From: Serendipita indica DSM 11827
Taxonomy: Eukaryota; Basidiomycota; Agaricomycetes; Sebacinales; Serendipitaceae
Length of the DNA stretch: 64,000 nt
Assembly: GCA_910890315.1 (NCBI GenBank)
Contig: CAJVGD010000013.1
Location: 124,001-188,000 of the forward strand
Direction: 5' to 3'
Part shown: positions 42,172-53,195 of the stretch, piece by piece
Layout of the letters: each line of letters opens with the position of its first letter
Numbering within the stretch: the first letter of the stretch is position 1
The notes under the pieces: model-generated
The model's database searches: none
Seen by the model: the letters and a program-made list of their open reading frames with translations, nothing else
What the model was told of the DNA's origin: nothing
Made by a program: the position numbers and the translations under genes

Positions 42172-43897
42172 ATGTCGCTCGTTCCACCTTCTCCGATTGG
42201 CAACACGCCCACATCCACAAATGCAGAGGGCTTTCTACTCCTCACCATATCGAATGCAATCCTCACATCAACAGCATTCGCGCATCCAGTCCCAACTCCC
42301 ATCGTCGGGACGCTTTCGCTCGAGTGCGTCACCATCAACGTCTCCGACCCATTGGAGCGCGACGTCTGGCTCGTCTTGCGCGTCGAACCTCCTCTATCGC
42401 CCGTCACCAATCAACCACACGCAGGTCACCACGGGTTTGAGTACCCACTACCTGCGACGCAAAAGATTGTATTAAACCGAACGGAGAACCGATACACGAT
42501 GCCTGTCGTCAGCGGTGGCGAGTTGACGATTCGATTGCCAAAGGGACTTACAGCAGCACAAAAGGAGGACCTGGAGACGCTCGAGGTCTTGTTGGCCCAA
42601 TACGCCGTCCTTCATGTCCAAGAAGGTCCCGTGCCAGATGCGCATGGTGCGCCAGGAAGTAGATCATCGCCTACAATGTCAAACGGAATGGTTCATGACG
42701 CGGATGGCGACCTCAAGGGACGACTCGTTCTGGTCGACGAGGATAACGGCCAAATTGTTGGTACGCTTGGCGATCAATTTGAGGTTCGAGAGGATGCTAC
42801 GCTTAATATGGATGGACACGAAAAAGATCCCGTCGTCGTGGAGATTCCAGATGACGAGCAGTGGGGAACAGGCAGGGGATGGTCGACTGGCGAAGATGGA
42901 CGACCGAGGGTTCAAAAGCAAATCTTTGTCCACCCCATTACGGTGGGCGATTCGGATTGGATGAGCAAGACGGCCGGTTTCCTCGGGTATGCCCAATAGT
43001 TTCGTACACCTGATTCATCCTGACGATGATAGACGAGGTATCGTGTTTGCAACAAACGCTGTCACGACAGGTGTAACAAGTGCAACAAACTTGTACATCT
43101 CCAAGAGCGCACCAGCGACCGAACCCATCGTGTTTAGCGAGACGACGAAACGCAACGTAAAGCGTGTACACAATATTTCCGGTAAAGCGGTCCAAGTCAC
43201 GGCCAAAACGACTGGTCTCATTCACCAAACCGTCGAGCGACTTGCCGACAAGGTCTCTGGACATAAACCCGCACCGCCGCCATCCTCACATCCTCATTCG
43301 GGTACCTCAACGCCGGGATCTGGATGGAATTCTCCTTATCCTGGTGGCTCTACTACCTCCCTTCGTGGACCAAATGCCTTTGGACCAACAAGCGCTGCAC
43401 ATACGCCACCGCCACCTCCCCCCAAACGCCGTTTACTCAATCGTCTGCTCACTTCGACCGACTTGATCCTCACGACGGTCGAGCAGTCTGCTCACCATCT
43501 CATTTCGCACACCACAAACTCGCTGAGTGCCGCCGCGCATCATAAATACGGACCAGATGCAGGCAAGGCTGTGGGAATGATGGGTGAAAGCGTAAAAAAT
43601 GTCGGTGTCGTCTACATTGATGCGCGAGGGGTTGGACGAAGAGCGTTGCTCAAGTGTGCCGGGAAGAGGATCATCAAGGCCAAGATGGGTGGACGAGACG
43701 TCGTGTTCCAGGATCAAGGTGCTGGTAAGGGGACGGTGATGGTGGATGAAAAGACACACGACGGTGCGCCCGTTGGCGTCACGCATGGGCCACCCCCTGG
43801 TGCGCCTCCCTCGTTTGGTGCACCTCCACCATATCCACCTCCTATGTCCACCAATGCACTATATGCACCGTACAAGCGCGGGACTCAGGGACCTTGA
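42172..43897 (+). CDS. Senescence/spartin-domain protein
   Basis: Two exons (42172-42986 and 43033-43897) give 559 aa. The N-terminal part has beta-rich segments (GFLLLTISNAIL, LVLRVEPPLSP, TQKIVLNRTENRYTMPV). After the splice, GRGIVFATNAVTTGVTSATN begins the region typical of the plant-senescence/spartin-associated domain. Later come ISGKAVQVTAKTTGLIHQTV and DAGKAVGMMGESVKNVGVVYID. A Pro-rich linker (THTPPPPPPKRR type) splits the domain and a Pro-rich tail ends the protein. Relatives associate with lipid droplets or endosomal membranes; the function in fungi is poorly known. There is no signal peptide. Confidence 0.78.
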
Positions 43898-44089
43898 AGC
43901 TATTCAAGCTCCGCTCGAATTTGCCTTGTGGTCGCACGACCTTGATGGATATATTTGCCGGCTATTCGTATTAGCGGCTAGTATCATCGTGTATGTTATC
44001 CCGATAAACTGAGATATCCTTGACTCAATGAGGTCATCGCTGAGCTGTACCATCGAGTTGCGAATACATTTTGGTCTCTACCAGTACGA
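43898..44089. other. Intergenic region
   Basis: Short spacer between two plus-strand genes. No feature recognised. Confidence 0.3.
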
Positions 44090-45030
44090 ATGGTCCGTAT
44101 CAACGTGCACAATCACTATCACAAACTGCCCATTATTGCGTCTGTAGCGTGGTATGGTTCGTGCTTTTGAATCGTATTCGATTTGGCGAGAGGTAAAGAC
44201 GCAAGTATAGTGACCCTCCTTGTGCTGCTTATCGTCTGGTTGGCGAGTGGGAGACCAAAATATCCATCTCAGGATGGCTCCATTGCCTGTACGTCGCTCC
44301 ACCCTCTGAAGTGACCGTACTTACAAACTCTGGTGCTATATATAGACATATCCGACGTTGGAGCAAGCTATATGAAACCTTTTTTTATCGTTGGCACTTG
44401 CATTACTGCCGTCAGTTTCGTCCTCACACTCGCGTCCGAACGGCTCCTCCAACACGCCCACCGCCTATTACCTACACAGCGACGCTCAGAGACAATTCTT
44501 TCGTATTGCTCGATTGCTGGCTCTATCATCGCTGGCGCAGGGCTGATACTCTTGTCCATCTTCGACACCAAGCGATACACCAGCCTTCATCGGGTCTTTC
44601 TTCTCGTCTTTATGCTCGGTGTCATTCTAAGCGCGCTATTTACTGTCGTCGAAGTGAGTGATCTCCTTTAGACGCATCATTGGCTGACAAGCGGCAGTTC
44701 CGTTTGCTCTCACATACATACGCGTCGTACAACAAACTCCGGCGGTCCTATATCGCCAAGGGTATCATTGCGGCGATTCTTATCTGCCTTGGCGTAGCAT
44801 TTGGTATACTACTGTTCGGCGATAGCGAAGCGTTGATAGACGCTGGAGGTGCGAACCCCATTGGTCATCTTGCGTACGACTCATACTTTGTAGCCATTCT
44901 GGAATGGGTTATAGGTTTTGGATTTACCGCATATCTCCTCGTCTTCTTCTACGATTTACGGCTTGCGGCCCCTCGACATCAAAAGTCCCAGGCGCTCAAG
45001 AATATGGAAGCAGGACAATGGCGGGTTTGA
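44090..45030 (+). CDS. DRAM/Frag1-type multi-pass membrane protein
   Basis: Four exons (44090-44156, 44211-44288, 44346-44653, 44698-45030) give exactly 262 codons, 261 aa. Hydrophobic helices are LPIIASVAWYV-TLLVLLIVWLA, FFIVGTCITAVSFVLTL, SIAGSIIAGAGLILLSIF, VFLLVFMLGVILSALFTVV, GIIAAILICLGVAFGILLF and AILEWVIGFGFTAYLLVFF. The family hallmark is FDTKRYTSLHRV. The terminal FFYDLRL matches FWYDLR of the minus-strand paralogue at 41551, and the two genes share three intron positions (GRP[KR]YxSQ[DE]G and ISDVGA joins). An old local duplication is likely. The role is probably in membrane trafficking or lipid remodelling, by family only. Confidence 0.8.
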
Positions 45031-45143
45031 CCGTGCGTGCCTTGGTATCTGGATACATCTCTTGAGACCGTGTATACATGTCTCTATAATACCGATAGAT
45101 ATTAAATACTCAATATGGGTATATGCTCCTCGCAACGGCAGTC

Positions 45144-46215
45144 CTATGCATTCGCCTCGACTGGAACGATATTCGCCGTGCTCCCATTCCGGCTGAGGGC
45201 AATGACATCTGTTGAGCCAGACTTGAGTCGCTTGCTCAGCTTGCGCTTCTTCGCCTCCATCGCCCGCCGCTTGTTGTACGACTCAATCGCACGTCCAACC
45301 GCATTCTGTATATCCTGCAACTCTTCTCCGGTTCGACTTTCTAGCCAGGCATCCCGTCTCTCTGCTGCGTTTGCGCTACCAGCACCGGCAGCACTTCCTC
45401 CAGCCAAATTAAACGCGACGCTGTTCTGCTTTGCGTCCATGCCGACCAACCGAAGTTCGGATCTGAGACGGTGAACTTCATTCTCTGCCATACTTCGTGC
45501 ACGTGCCTCCTCTGATGCCTGATTCTCGGCTTTCACGCGGGCGGCTTCGCTCGTTTGAAGGGCAGCGCGGGTGCGGTGTAGATCTTGCTCTTGTTGTGTT
45601 CGTGAAGTGGATAAAAGCTCTTCGGCATTGTTCCTGAGTGCTTGCTCCTCTGCGAGTCGTTGTCGAAGGTGCTCGACATCGTGCATGCTTGTGCGTGGTG
45701 AAGAGTGTACCGGTGCATGAGGGAGTATCTTTTCTCCTTCGACTATGACAATATCTTCCGCTAAGAGCAATCAGCATCATGGACGCCGGATTGGCCATCG
45801 CGAGTTGCGCACCTTTGGGGTCCGCTTCCGCCCCTCCACCACGTGCGGCGTCGTCCGCGTCTGCGAACCGTTCTGCGCGTACAGTCACGTCGTCGTCGTC
45901 CAATCCTTTCTCTTTATCCATAATACGTCTTACAATTGTAACCTCCTTTTCGGACAATGCTAGGTTTCGTTTGGCCACTTCGTAGTCATTCCGTGCTTTT
46001 GCCTCTTTGATCTCGAGCATCTTGTGTAATTTACGCTCCAGTATCTCCAGATGGTCACGCAAAGCGCCGTATTCAGCAATTGTCCGTTGTAGGACATGCT
46101 CAAAGTCCACCTCTGAGCTATTACCGGCATGAAGCGCAGTATCAGAAGGAACATTATTGGAATTTGATAGTTCCGTAAAATATCGCAGCCACGAATTCTG
46201 CGCGAGGAAGAGCAT
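45144..46215 (-). CDS. Coiled-coil protein of unknown function
   Basis: It begins MLFLAQNSWLRYFTELSNSN at 46215. A charged helix follows (GALRDHLEILERKLHKMLEI, EAKARNDYEVAKRNLALSEK). A 57-nt intron with a GTGCGC donor after ADPK joins AEDIVIVEGEKILPHAPVHS. The second coiled coil is MHDVEHLRQRLAEEQALRNN, then ARSMAENEVHRLRSELRLVG, ending with a basic RRAMEAKKRKLSKRLKSG. About 340 aa in total. It reads convergently with the gene at 44090 (114 nt between stops). The function is not recognised. Confidence 0.65.
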
Positions 46216-46765
46216 TTGAAGGAATTAGACGTTTGGGATGGGTTCAAGTGTGGCAGCCGCGTGTAAGTAGAGATCCTTCTCAACTCTTTCTTGCGCTCCG
46301 TCAAGCCACAAGTTTGAAGTGAGATCCGGGGTCGACGAGGAGTATGATTCACGGCTAGTCTTTTGGTATCAGATGGTCTAACCTGGCGACAATACCGACA
46401 CTCATTGATGTTCTCCTGGAATACTCCCAGCTCGAGTTAGGTACATGCTTGCTCGGCCTCTAAACCTTGAGATTCTTGAAGAACGTGGCATCAATATCTC
46501 CACTGCAGCCTCGGGCTGAGACGATATGTCTATTTTATTGGCTTCATTGAGCTGGTTGTAGTTGACACTGTGGTGGCCCGCTCTAATCAATTAGCTTCTG
46601 TCAGGCTCCATTCTCGTGATTAATAGTGTCCTACTGGTGGATAATGTGTTGAGATTCATTGACTAGCTTTGGCATCATGTATGTCAACCCTCGACGCCAT
46701 CTAGTGGGAATTGTATGTATTCTGCTCATAAGAGAAACATTTTGGGACCGACAAGGGCACTAAGG
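46216..46765. other. Intergenic region
   Basis: No gene is recognised between the coiled-coil gene and the decayed transposase. Confidence 0.35.
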
Positions 46766-47540
46766 TTATAGTTCCAGTTTGGAGTCGCATCCTTTTTGGG
46801 TCCCCAACCCAACCCACACTGGGCTCATAAAGGCAAGGCTACGACGAAATAGTATATTGTCCAGGAATCGGACCCTATTGCAGCTCTTGGCAAGTGGAGC
46901 ATTGGCAAGCTCCGGGTGGGCAGCTTCGTGTGACCGGCCAACCTTCTTGCTGAAGTTGAAGGAGTACATGTAGTGACACTCTTCCTTGTGGGAAGGTAGA
47001 TGGAATTTTGGAATAAGGAACATGATTCGAAGATGAGGTGGAAGACGGAGAAAGGTAGCCAGAGAATCGAACCGGGCTTGAAAATTACGGCGATACTGGC
47101 ATGCAATACCATAGGTGAGGATAACATCTTGAATTCCCGCCATCTGTGCGAGTATGCTGGATACAGCGAATCCGAGTTCACATACCTATCGCACATATTT
47201 AGTGTCATTTACTGGGAAGATGCAAGCTTACCGTTTTCCTTTGTAAAGATCAACAATCCTTGCGGAATAGCGCATTCATGCCGACAAACGCCACCTGCAA
47301 CGCCTGTCACTTCAAGTTTATTGTAGTGGGATCGAGAGCCACTTGAGAGGGCACGACAGTTGGAGCAATCTGAGCGCTTTTTCTTGATTGAGTACAATCA
47401 ACCCCCGAGGTAAACTTACACCTTGTTGAGCAACATTGACAGATGCAAGATAGCCACGATATTGAACAGGATTGGCAAAGAAGTCGCCATCCTTCCATAG
47501 CGGGGAGTCGAGCGTGCTCTGTTTCTCCTTCTTCATCATT
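46766..47540 (-). mobile_element. Decayed KDZ-type transposase remnant
   Basis: Read 47540 to 46766 on the minus strand, short frames carry Kyakuja-Dileera-Zisupton landmarks in order. They are PLWKDGDFFANPVQYRGYLA, a Cys/His segment (VCRHECAIPQGLLIFTKENG), ILTYGIACQYRRNF, and FLIPKFHLPSHKEECHYMYS. SFNFSKKVGRSHEAAHPELA follows. Stops and frame changes separate the pieces, and both element ends are missing. No terminal inverted repeats are visible by eye. The assignment rests on the IACQY, PKFHLP and SFN..VGR motifs. Confidence 0.72.
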
Positions 47541-47978
47541 GTAAGTCGAAAGTTGGCATCAAAATGAATGTAGCGTCGGACTAGCCACCTTGAATGGTTG
47601 AGAAGGTGGTCGTAACATATCTGGCTCTTACCATTGACTCTCTGGCCTTGTATCCTGCCAGTTCTCTTCGATGTTTATCCCTGGTTGTGGGCAAGCAGGG
47701 CATCTCACACAGCCAGGTCCCTCCTCACCAGTGCCATGCGTCCCGCTGTCTCTCATTGCGATAAGATAGCTCCATTGATGAGAAACACGTCGGAATTCTC
47801 GCATCAGATCCTGTTGTCAGATTTAGAACCTGAACCTTTGCAACAAAATGTGTCGTACCGGGGTACTTGTACCCAGATCATTGTGAGCTGTAACTGTGAA
47901 GAACGATAGAGTGGATTTATAAGTCTCTCGGAGCTGTCTTGGTCCCATGGTCTCTTTGTTGCCGCTGTGAAGTTGTTA
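47541..47978. other. Intergenic/remnant region
   Basis: It lies between the KDZ remnant and the truncated FunK1. A short minus frame (MIWVQVPRYDTFCCKGSGS at 47880) with a TATAAAT upstream is visible but unidentified. Confidence 0.3.
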
Positions 47979-49050
47979 TTATCTACCCCTAAACTCACCA
48001 AAACTGTGGCTTACCAATGCTTCGATCCTGATGGATCCTCCCAGGCACACGAGGACCACCTCCAATGTCCGATATGTCCTTGACTTCACTCGCATAGCTA
48101 AAGAAGGTAAGCCGGTCAGAGCCCAAGTCTGATTATCAAAGTGCCTTGTCGAGTGTGGCTGCAACTCTGCAACTCTGTCGGAATAACGCGCAGGAGATGG
48201 CCCAGGTGCACCCACTACCCGACTGGTTCCTAGGACAGACGTATCCATGCTACTGGCGATGGCGTGTTTGTGCTCACAGCAGTAAAGTATATCCTCCCAA
48301 TCGACTGCTGCAGTGAGAGCCTTCCTTGGATCTTTCTCTACAAGTTCGATTTCTACTGGCCAGTGAGATGCTTCAGTCGCGGATGAATACGGAACTCACG
48401 GGCAGCAGTCTCCTCCCAACCCACTGGTTCGGCTCGACCAGATAGGTAGGTTTCTTGAGCCACAGACTTGTAGACGAGCACTGTATCCAATCTTCTTCGC
48501 CGTATATACACCTTTTCATGATGATATCAGCGGGATTAGGTTTTTTGACGCCGTCCAGGTCGAGCTCCTTGAGCAGCGCAAGAGCGACATTTGTCAGACA
48601 AATCCATGATTTATATGAGTCATTATTCCTCTTTGCTTTGATACTACGTAGGCAATTAGCCGTCTCCGTTGTTGCGGCCACGTACTTACAAATCCCGATG
48701 GAAATGAGCTAGTCGAGAGCTCGATGCAATCCACTTTGATGGTTTGTCCTCGGCCTGAATCCTCTCCAATAGGATTTGCAGCGATGTCTCTACGCCATTA
48801 CCGGACGAAATCCTCTTCAGAAGGAATGCAAGAATAGGTTCTATCTCCACTTGGACATGCTTCTCAGAGTTTGTAGATGGGGCATCGCGCGCTTCTTCTC
48901 TTCTAGCCTCCTAGTAAGCATTTCGGTAAAATAGTATAGAAATGAAGGTGCGTACCGTTGATCTTGAATGAAAGATCCGTGTTCAGATGTATCATTACGA
49001 GGATCCAAGCGCTTTTCTTGTGCTTGCTGACTTTCCGGAGATTTTGCCAT
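47979..49050 (-). pseudogene. Truncated FunK1-type kinase (N-terminal region only)
   Basis: From MAKSPESQQAQEKRLDPRND at 49050 the pieces follow the FunK1 N-terminal region of the intact copy. They are a segment with EPILAFLLKRISSGNGVETS (matching DIKSLLTYLLGRIRLDKEFP), DSYKSWICLTNVALALLKEL, IDWIQC-type sequence, and VDWEDILYCCEHKHAI (matching WEDVYYCCEHKR). After this the similarity is lost: no ATP-site, HRD or DFD segment follows, and the frame ends at 47979. It is clearly more diverged than the two arm copies. The KDZ remnant lies just downstream, where the kinase domain should be. Confidence 0.68.
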
Positions 49051-49481
49051 CCGCAAATCACTCGCAGACGAGAGGAGACCAAGGTTAGACAGCCACTCTG
49101 CTCCCGGTATTGCACTAAGAAATTTCAAATTAAATAAAATCTCAGTGTACTAAGTATGTGAAAGGGGATTCATCGCTCTCCCAGCGAGGAGAAAGTTAAG
49201 CCGGGGGGGTCGGTCTGGATGCACAGTTGCATTCCGGCAAGCCATACAAGACCGGATACAGGTCGAATGGAGCCTCAGGAGGTCTCAATGTATGCCTCTT
49301 ATACCTAATAAGAGCTTACTGTCCCTCACGAGATCCACTCCTCTGAAGAGCGCACCAGATGAGTACGAAACAAAGTTGCAGTTTAAATGTTGATTCGACA
49401 TCTATTTGTCGTAGGCACCGCTCGAATCTGGGTCAAGGTAAAAGACCAAGAAATAGTACATCATCTAGCATTATCGCGAAT

Positions 49482-52130
49482 CTAAGTAAGCCCTGGGTGA
49501 CTGGCTTCGTATGAGCGCCGGACTTCAGCGTGCAAAGCAAACAAATCCTGTGGGTCATCTGATGGAGGAGTAGACGTTTTACCTCCACGAGGGCGCGCTT
49601 GGACCATTCGGTCGTACCAAATCTCGCCAACCTTGGAGAATCCTTCCCAGCAAACTCGTTGCGATGGCGTGGCAATATGATCGCTTGGGTAGGCTATATA
49701 GGACCTCTTGAACTGAAGCAAGTTGATAGAGGGAACCCTTCCAGTCATGCATTCAATCAGTTGCTTGACATGAGCATTGTCGGAATGGCGCTCTTTGGCT
49801 GGATAGAGTGCAGTATTCATATATGCGACCCAGAAAAATGCTTCCGCGTCATGCTTGTATTCGTGCCGGATCTTTCCCTCTAATCCCTCCGGAGTCAACA
49901 AGTCGCGTGCCATGAACGGAAATGTACCAGTGCGCTCGGTGTTGCGTCCCTCGTCGGTTTCCAATGACGAGAGGTCAAAATCTGACAGGACCCCAACGAC
50001 CTTTCCGGAGTCTGTCGTCTTCTTGTACATAAGGTTGCTGTCACTAATGTCCCTGTGGCGAAAGCCAGCCTTCCAAAGCGCAAAGTGGCCTACAGATAGT
50101 TATCATTATATGTGATCAGCACTATAAGACACTCACAGTCGAAGCAGTCCCACCACACATGCCAGTACTGGTTTCCTTCCAACTCTCTTATCATACCATC
50201 GAATTTGATGAGGACGATTGAGTACATTCTCCTCGAGCCGGTGGAGGGAAGTTTGAGAAAGCGACGGATTTTGGAAGTCGAGGTCTCCTTGTATTCTCTG
50301 TATGCTACATACTCTGGAATATGGCCCTCAACACGCGGGTCCCCGGCTCCTCTGCGTTTTGCCTCATCAATGAGATTGTGCTCGAGGTGGCGAGTCTCTT
50401 CGGGGAAGGCTACTTTGATGACGCATCTAGTTGCTGGTTTACCGACCTCGACACAGTCGATAACCGAGGTGGAGCGCCCTTGATGCCCCATTGTTTGTGC
50501 AGAACTTTCTTTCCAAGTTCAAACTTCTTGCCATCGACAGTAATAACTGTATCTCCATTGGGATTTGATAGAAAGTCTGGATGCATGCCCCAATCAGCTG
50601 TGTCGAACCGTTGGACAATGAAAAGGAATGCTAAATAGAGGGGAAGATTGGTGATATCATAGATATCTATTGGGTAGGTGGAGACGACCCCTTGCAGGTC
50701 GTACCATTGGATTGTGAAAAGATTACCTAGATGCGTCAGAGTAACTTTGAAGAGTATCAAAGAGCTCACCTTCTCGTACAGAGCCAATTGCGTGCGTTAC
50801 CGCCTGAAACGCGCCAAGTCGTGCGATGGCGTATTCTGCGGCCTGGTTGAATGTGTCATCGAACTCGCTAGTGGTATTATCTGATACAGATAGGCTCGTA
50901 GCATCAGATGCCATTGTCATACTGGACGAGAGAGGGGTGGAGGATTGCCCAGGTGATGAAGTACTGCTCTTCTTAGCGGCTTTACGGCTCTCTAGACAGT
51001 GTAAGAGCCTGTGATGAAGAATCGTGAACAAGCATTACTCTGAATGTCGGGGCTCTCCTGGCCTAGTGGTCGCTTTGCTGAACCTATAGATGGTATTAAT
51101 TTACACATAGCATCACCAACCGCGTAGCTCACCACTACTCTGACTAAGATACGAGATCCCCAGTCCAACACGCCTGCGAACTCGTAAGCCGCTATGATAA
51201 TGTACGAAACATCCAAAGTACCGAATCATAGGAGCTGCTCTCTTGTGCTCGCAGCAGTAATACACGTCTTCCCAGCCTCGCTTAGCGGTACGAGGCTTCT
51301 TTGATTTTTCCTCTTCTAACTCAATTTCTGAACGCAATCAGAGAAGCCTTGTCACGACAATAGTAAAAGACTCACTCGCAGCTATCTTGTTCCAATCTGC
51401 TGGCGTGGCTTCATCTTGAGGTAGATAAACCTTTTGCGCCACAGATTTATCGATAAGAATTGTATCAGGTTTCCGTATGACGCTTGTGCCGTTGTGATTG
51501 TATTCAAGGGTCTTTGGATCATTTCTAATGGATATAATGTCGTGAGAGATCGACTTTATTTCCACCAAATCGAGCTCCACTGTCTTGAGCATCGCCAGAG
51601 CGACGTTAGTCATCCGAATCCAAGGCCCATATGACTCTGCTTCTGTTTTCTTGGATGCGGTACTACCACGAAAATTAGATTCATAACGTCCGTTGGGATT
51701 GCGTACAATTTCGTGTGAAGACCAATCAGTTCCGAGCTCGACGGATTCCATTCCGACTTTGTCGTTTCCGTCTTCGAGTGTGTTTCTGCTTTTGACCGGT
51801 TAATGCACTTGGCTTCAATCTTGTTCAGCAGCTCTTCCAGCAGCTCCGAGTCGTCCGGTGGAAACTCTTTGTCGAGGCGAATCCTTCCCAAGAGGTACGT
51901 CAGGAGCGATTTTATGTCCACTTCTTTGCGTATATTCACATCTTCGGCGATTAACTGAGCCACCTCGTCGCGGCTGCAGCCATAGTGAGTATTCTGGTTA
52001 GTAACGAAGCACAATGGTTTGCTTACTTGAGGTTCTCGATCAAAGGACCATATGGTGCTACACCCTGCGCCTGAGGAGTAGTCTTGCTTTTATTTTGATC
52101 GGCATTGGTAGCTTGCGCGATGTCACTCAT
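49482..52130 (-). pseudogene. FunK1-type kinase, inverted-repeat copy with 1-nt frameshift
   Basis: It matches the intact copy at 31767-34437 exon for exon. At about 50483-50486 it has GGG where the intact copy has GGGG. The frame after KQWGIKG then shifts and ends in ASSK*, cutting off the whole catalytic part. The downstream kinase sequence (VIKVAFPEE, FRHRDISDSNLMY, LSDFDLS) is still present and open in the shifted frame. The C-terminal ~55 residues (from CWEGFSKVGEIWYD) differ strongly from the left copy. A sequencing error in a homopolymer could mimic the lesion, in which case this would be a second active kinase. Confidence 0.75.
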
Positions 52131-52365
52131 GGCCGGCGTGGAGACCAAGTTTAGGCAGCCACTTTCCCCCTACCTTGAAGTAGCGCAAGAAAGCGACAAT
52201 AAATTGGTAAATATTTATCATCTCAAGTGTGACAAAGAGAGCATGTCGGCTCTGACTCCCTATAAGAGGTCGAACGTCAAACCGCCCAGAGTGAACAGAA
52301 TAAATAGAATCATTTATAAGATCTTGTTGATACACGAGAGACATGAGAAAGATGATTGCATAGGT

Positions 52366-52728
52366 TCAATTCGGGATGACCCTTTTAATCTGCATCGTCG
52401 CTTTGGCTATGGCCTGAGACGATGAGGGCGACCAGGGATCTCGGAGAAACCCCGACACATTATGCCGTGCATACTCGTTCAGGGCTATATGACGATATCA
52501 GCCTCTTGCCTTACTCTGAGGACGAAGGAGAGAGAGAAAGAGGGGTGGGAGGGAAGACGTACCATTGTTATCGACATTACATGTACACACATGGAACGAT
52601 ATACCCGTCCTCGAGGCCGAGTACTCTTTTGCCAACGTCGCTGGGCGGACAGACGTGGACACATCACAGCGACACCTCTTGTACTCGTTGATATCCACAT
52701 CCAGTGGATAAACACTTTGCAGGCTCAT
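52366..52728 (-). CDS. Small CxC-motif protein, copy C' (arm duplicate of C)
   Basis: It is the mirror copy of the gene at 31169. The first-exon protein is unchanged (CRC ... ISFHVCTCNVDNN), and the GTACGT donor and both candidate acceptors are retained. So the same two alternative products (56 or 94 aa) are predicted. Its TATA box is also retained. It precedes the frameshifted FunK1 copy on the same strand. Confidence 0.52.
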
Positions 52729-52799
52729 TTTTGTCCAGTTTGGAAATGGAACCGTTGGGTGAAGGGAGAGACAACGAGCCTTGGTCGGCTTACTGAGGG

Positions 52800-52806
52800 C
52801 TTTATA
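52800..52806 (-). promoter_or_regulatory. TATA box of small CxC gene C'
   Basis: TATAAAG on the minus strand lies 78 nt before the ATG at 52728, identical in spacing to the left-arm copy. Confidence 0.5.
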
Positions 52807-53195
52807 TCCTTAGTCAAACCTATACTTGGCGAGCTGAAGTGATACGATGACCAAGTGGGGATCATCTCAATGCCGAGCCGGACCCACGAGGGAATCCGAG
52901 CGATTTCCGTAGTGGAGATAGGCAGGTAAAGCGTGAGTGCAGGGGTCGGAATATGCAGGAAAATCTATCCAAATCTGATAGGACATCTGATCATATCTTA
53001 CTGCAGCAAAGGGAGCGGCGAGTTCCAGTTCTGTTCGCCGTAATGCGCGTTCCAAACAAGAAAACTTTCCCAGATGTCCGATGTAGAAGCTGAATTCAAT
53101 ACATTGATGATCCAAAGCAAAGTGACTGTTATCGAAGTCGTGTGGAAGTTCAAGTTGTCTGACACACATCCCTTGAATTGGCACATGTTTACATT

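Larger units (their letters stand above)
49482..53061. repeat. Right arm of the large inverted repeat
   Basis: The core is 49647-52884, the reverse complement of 31013-34251. Outside the core, similarity to the left arm falls abruptly at both ends (kinase C-terminus on one side, the segment 52885-53061 on the other). The arms point inward and are separated by about 15.4 kb. Confidence 0.9.

Noticed and set aside
45478-45780. Continuation of the 245-codon minus frame past the intron of the coiled-coil gene
   Set aside because: The Arg/Thr-rich extension is out of frame with the clear second coiled coil. A GTGCGC-CTTAG intron explains the change.
31013-52884. Inverted repeat interpreted as the terminal repeats of a giant transposon
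   Set aside because: The arms contain ordinary genes with introns, no target-site duplication is visible, and the sequence between them is housekeeping in character. A segmental duplication fits better.
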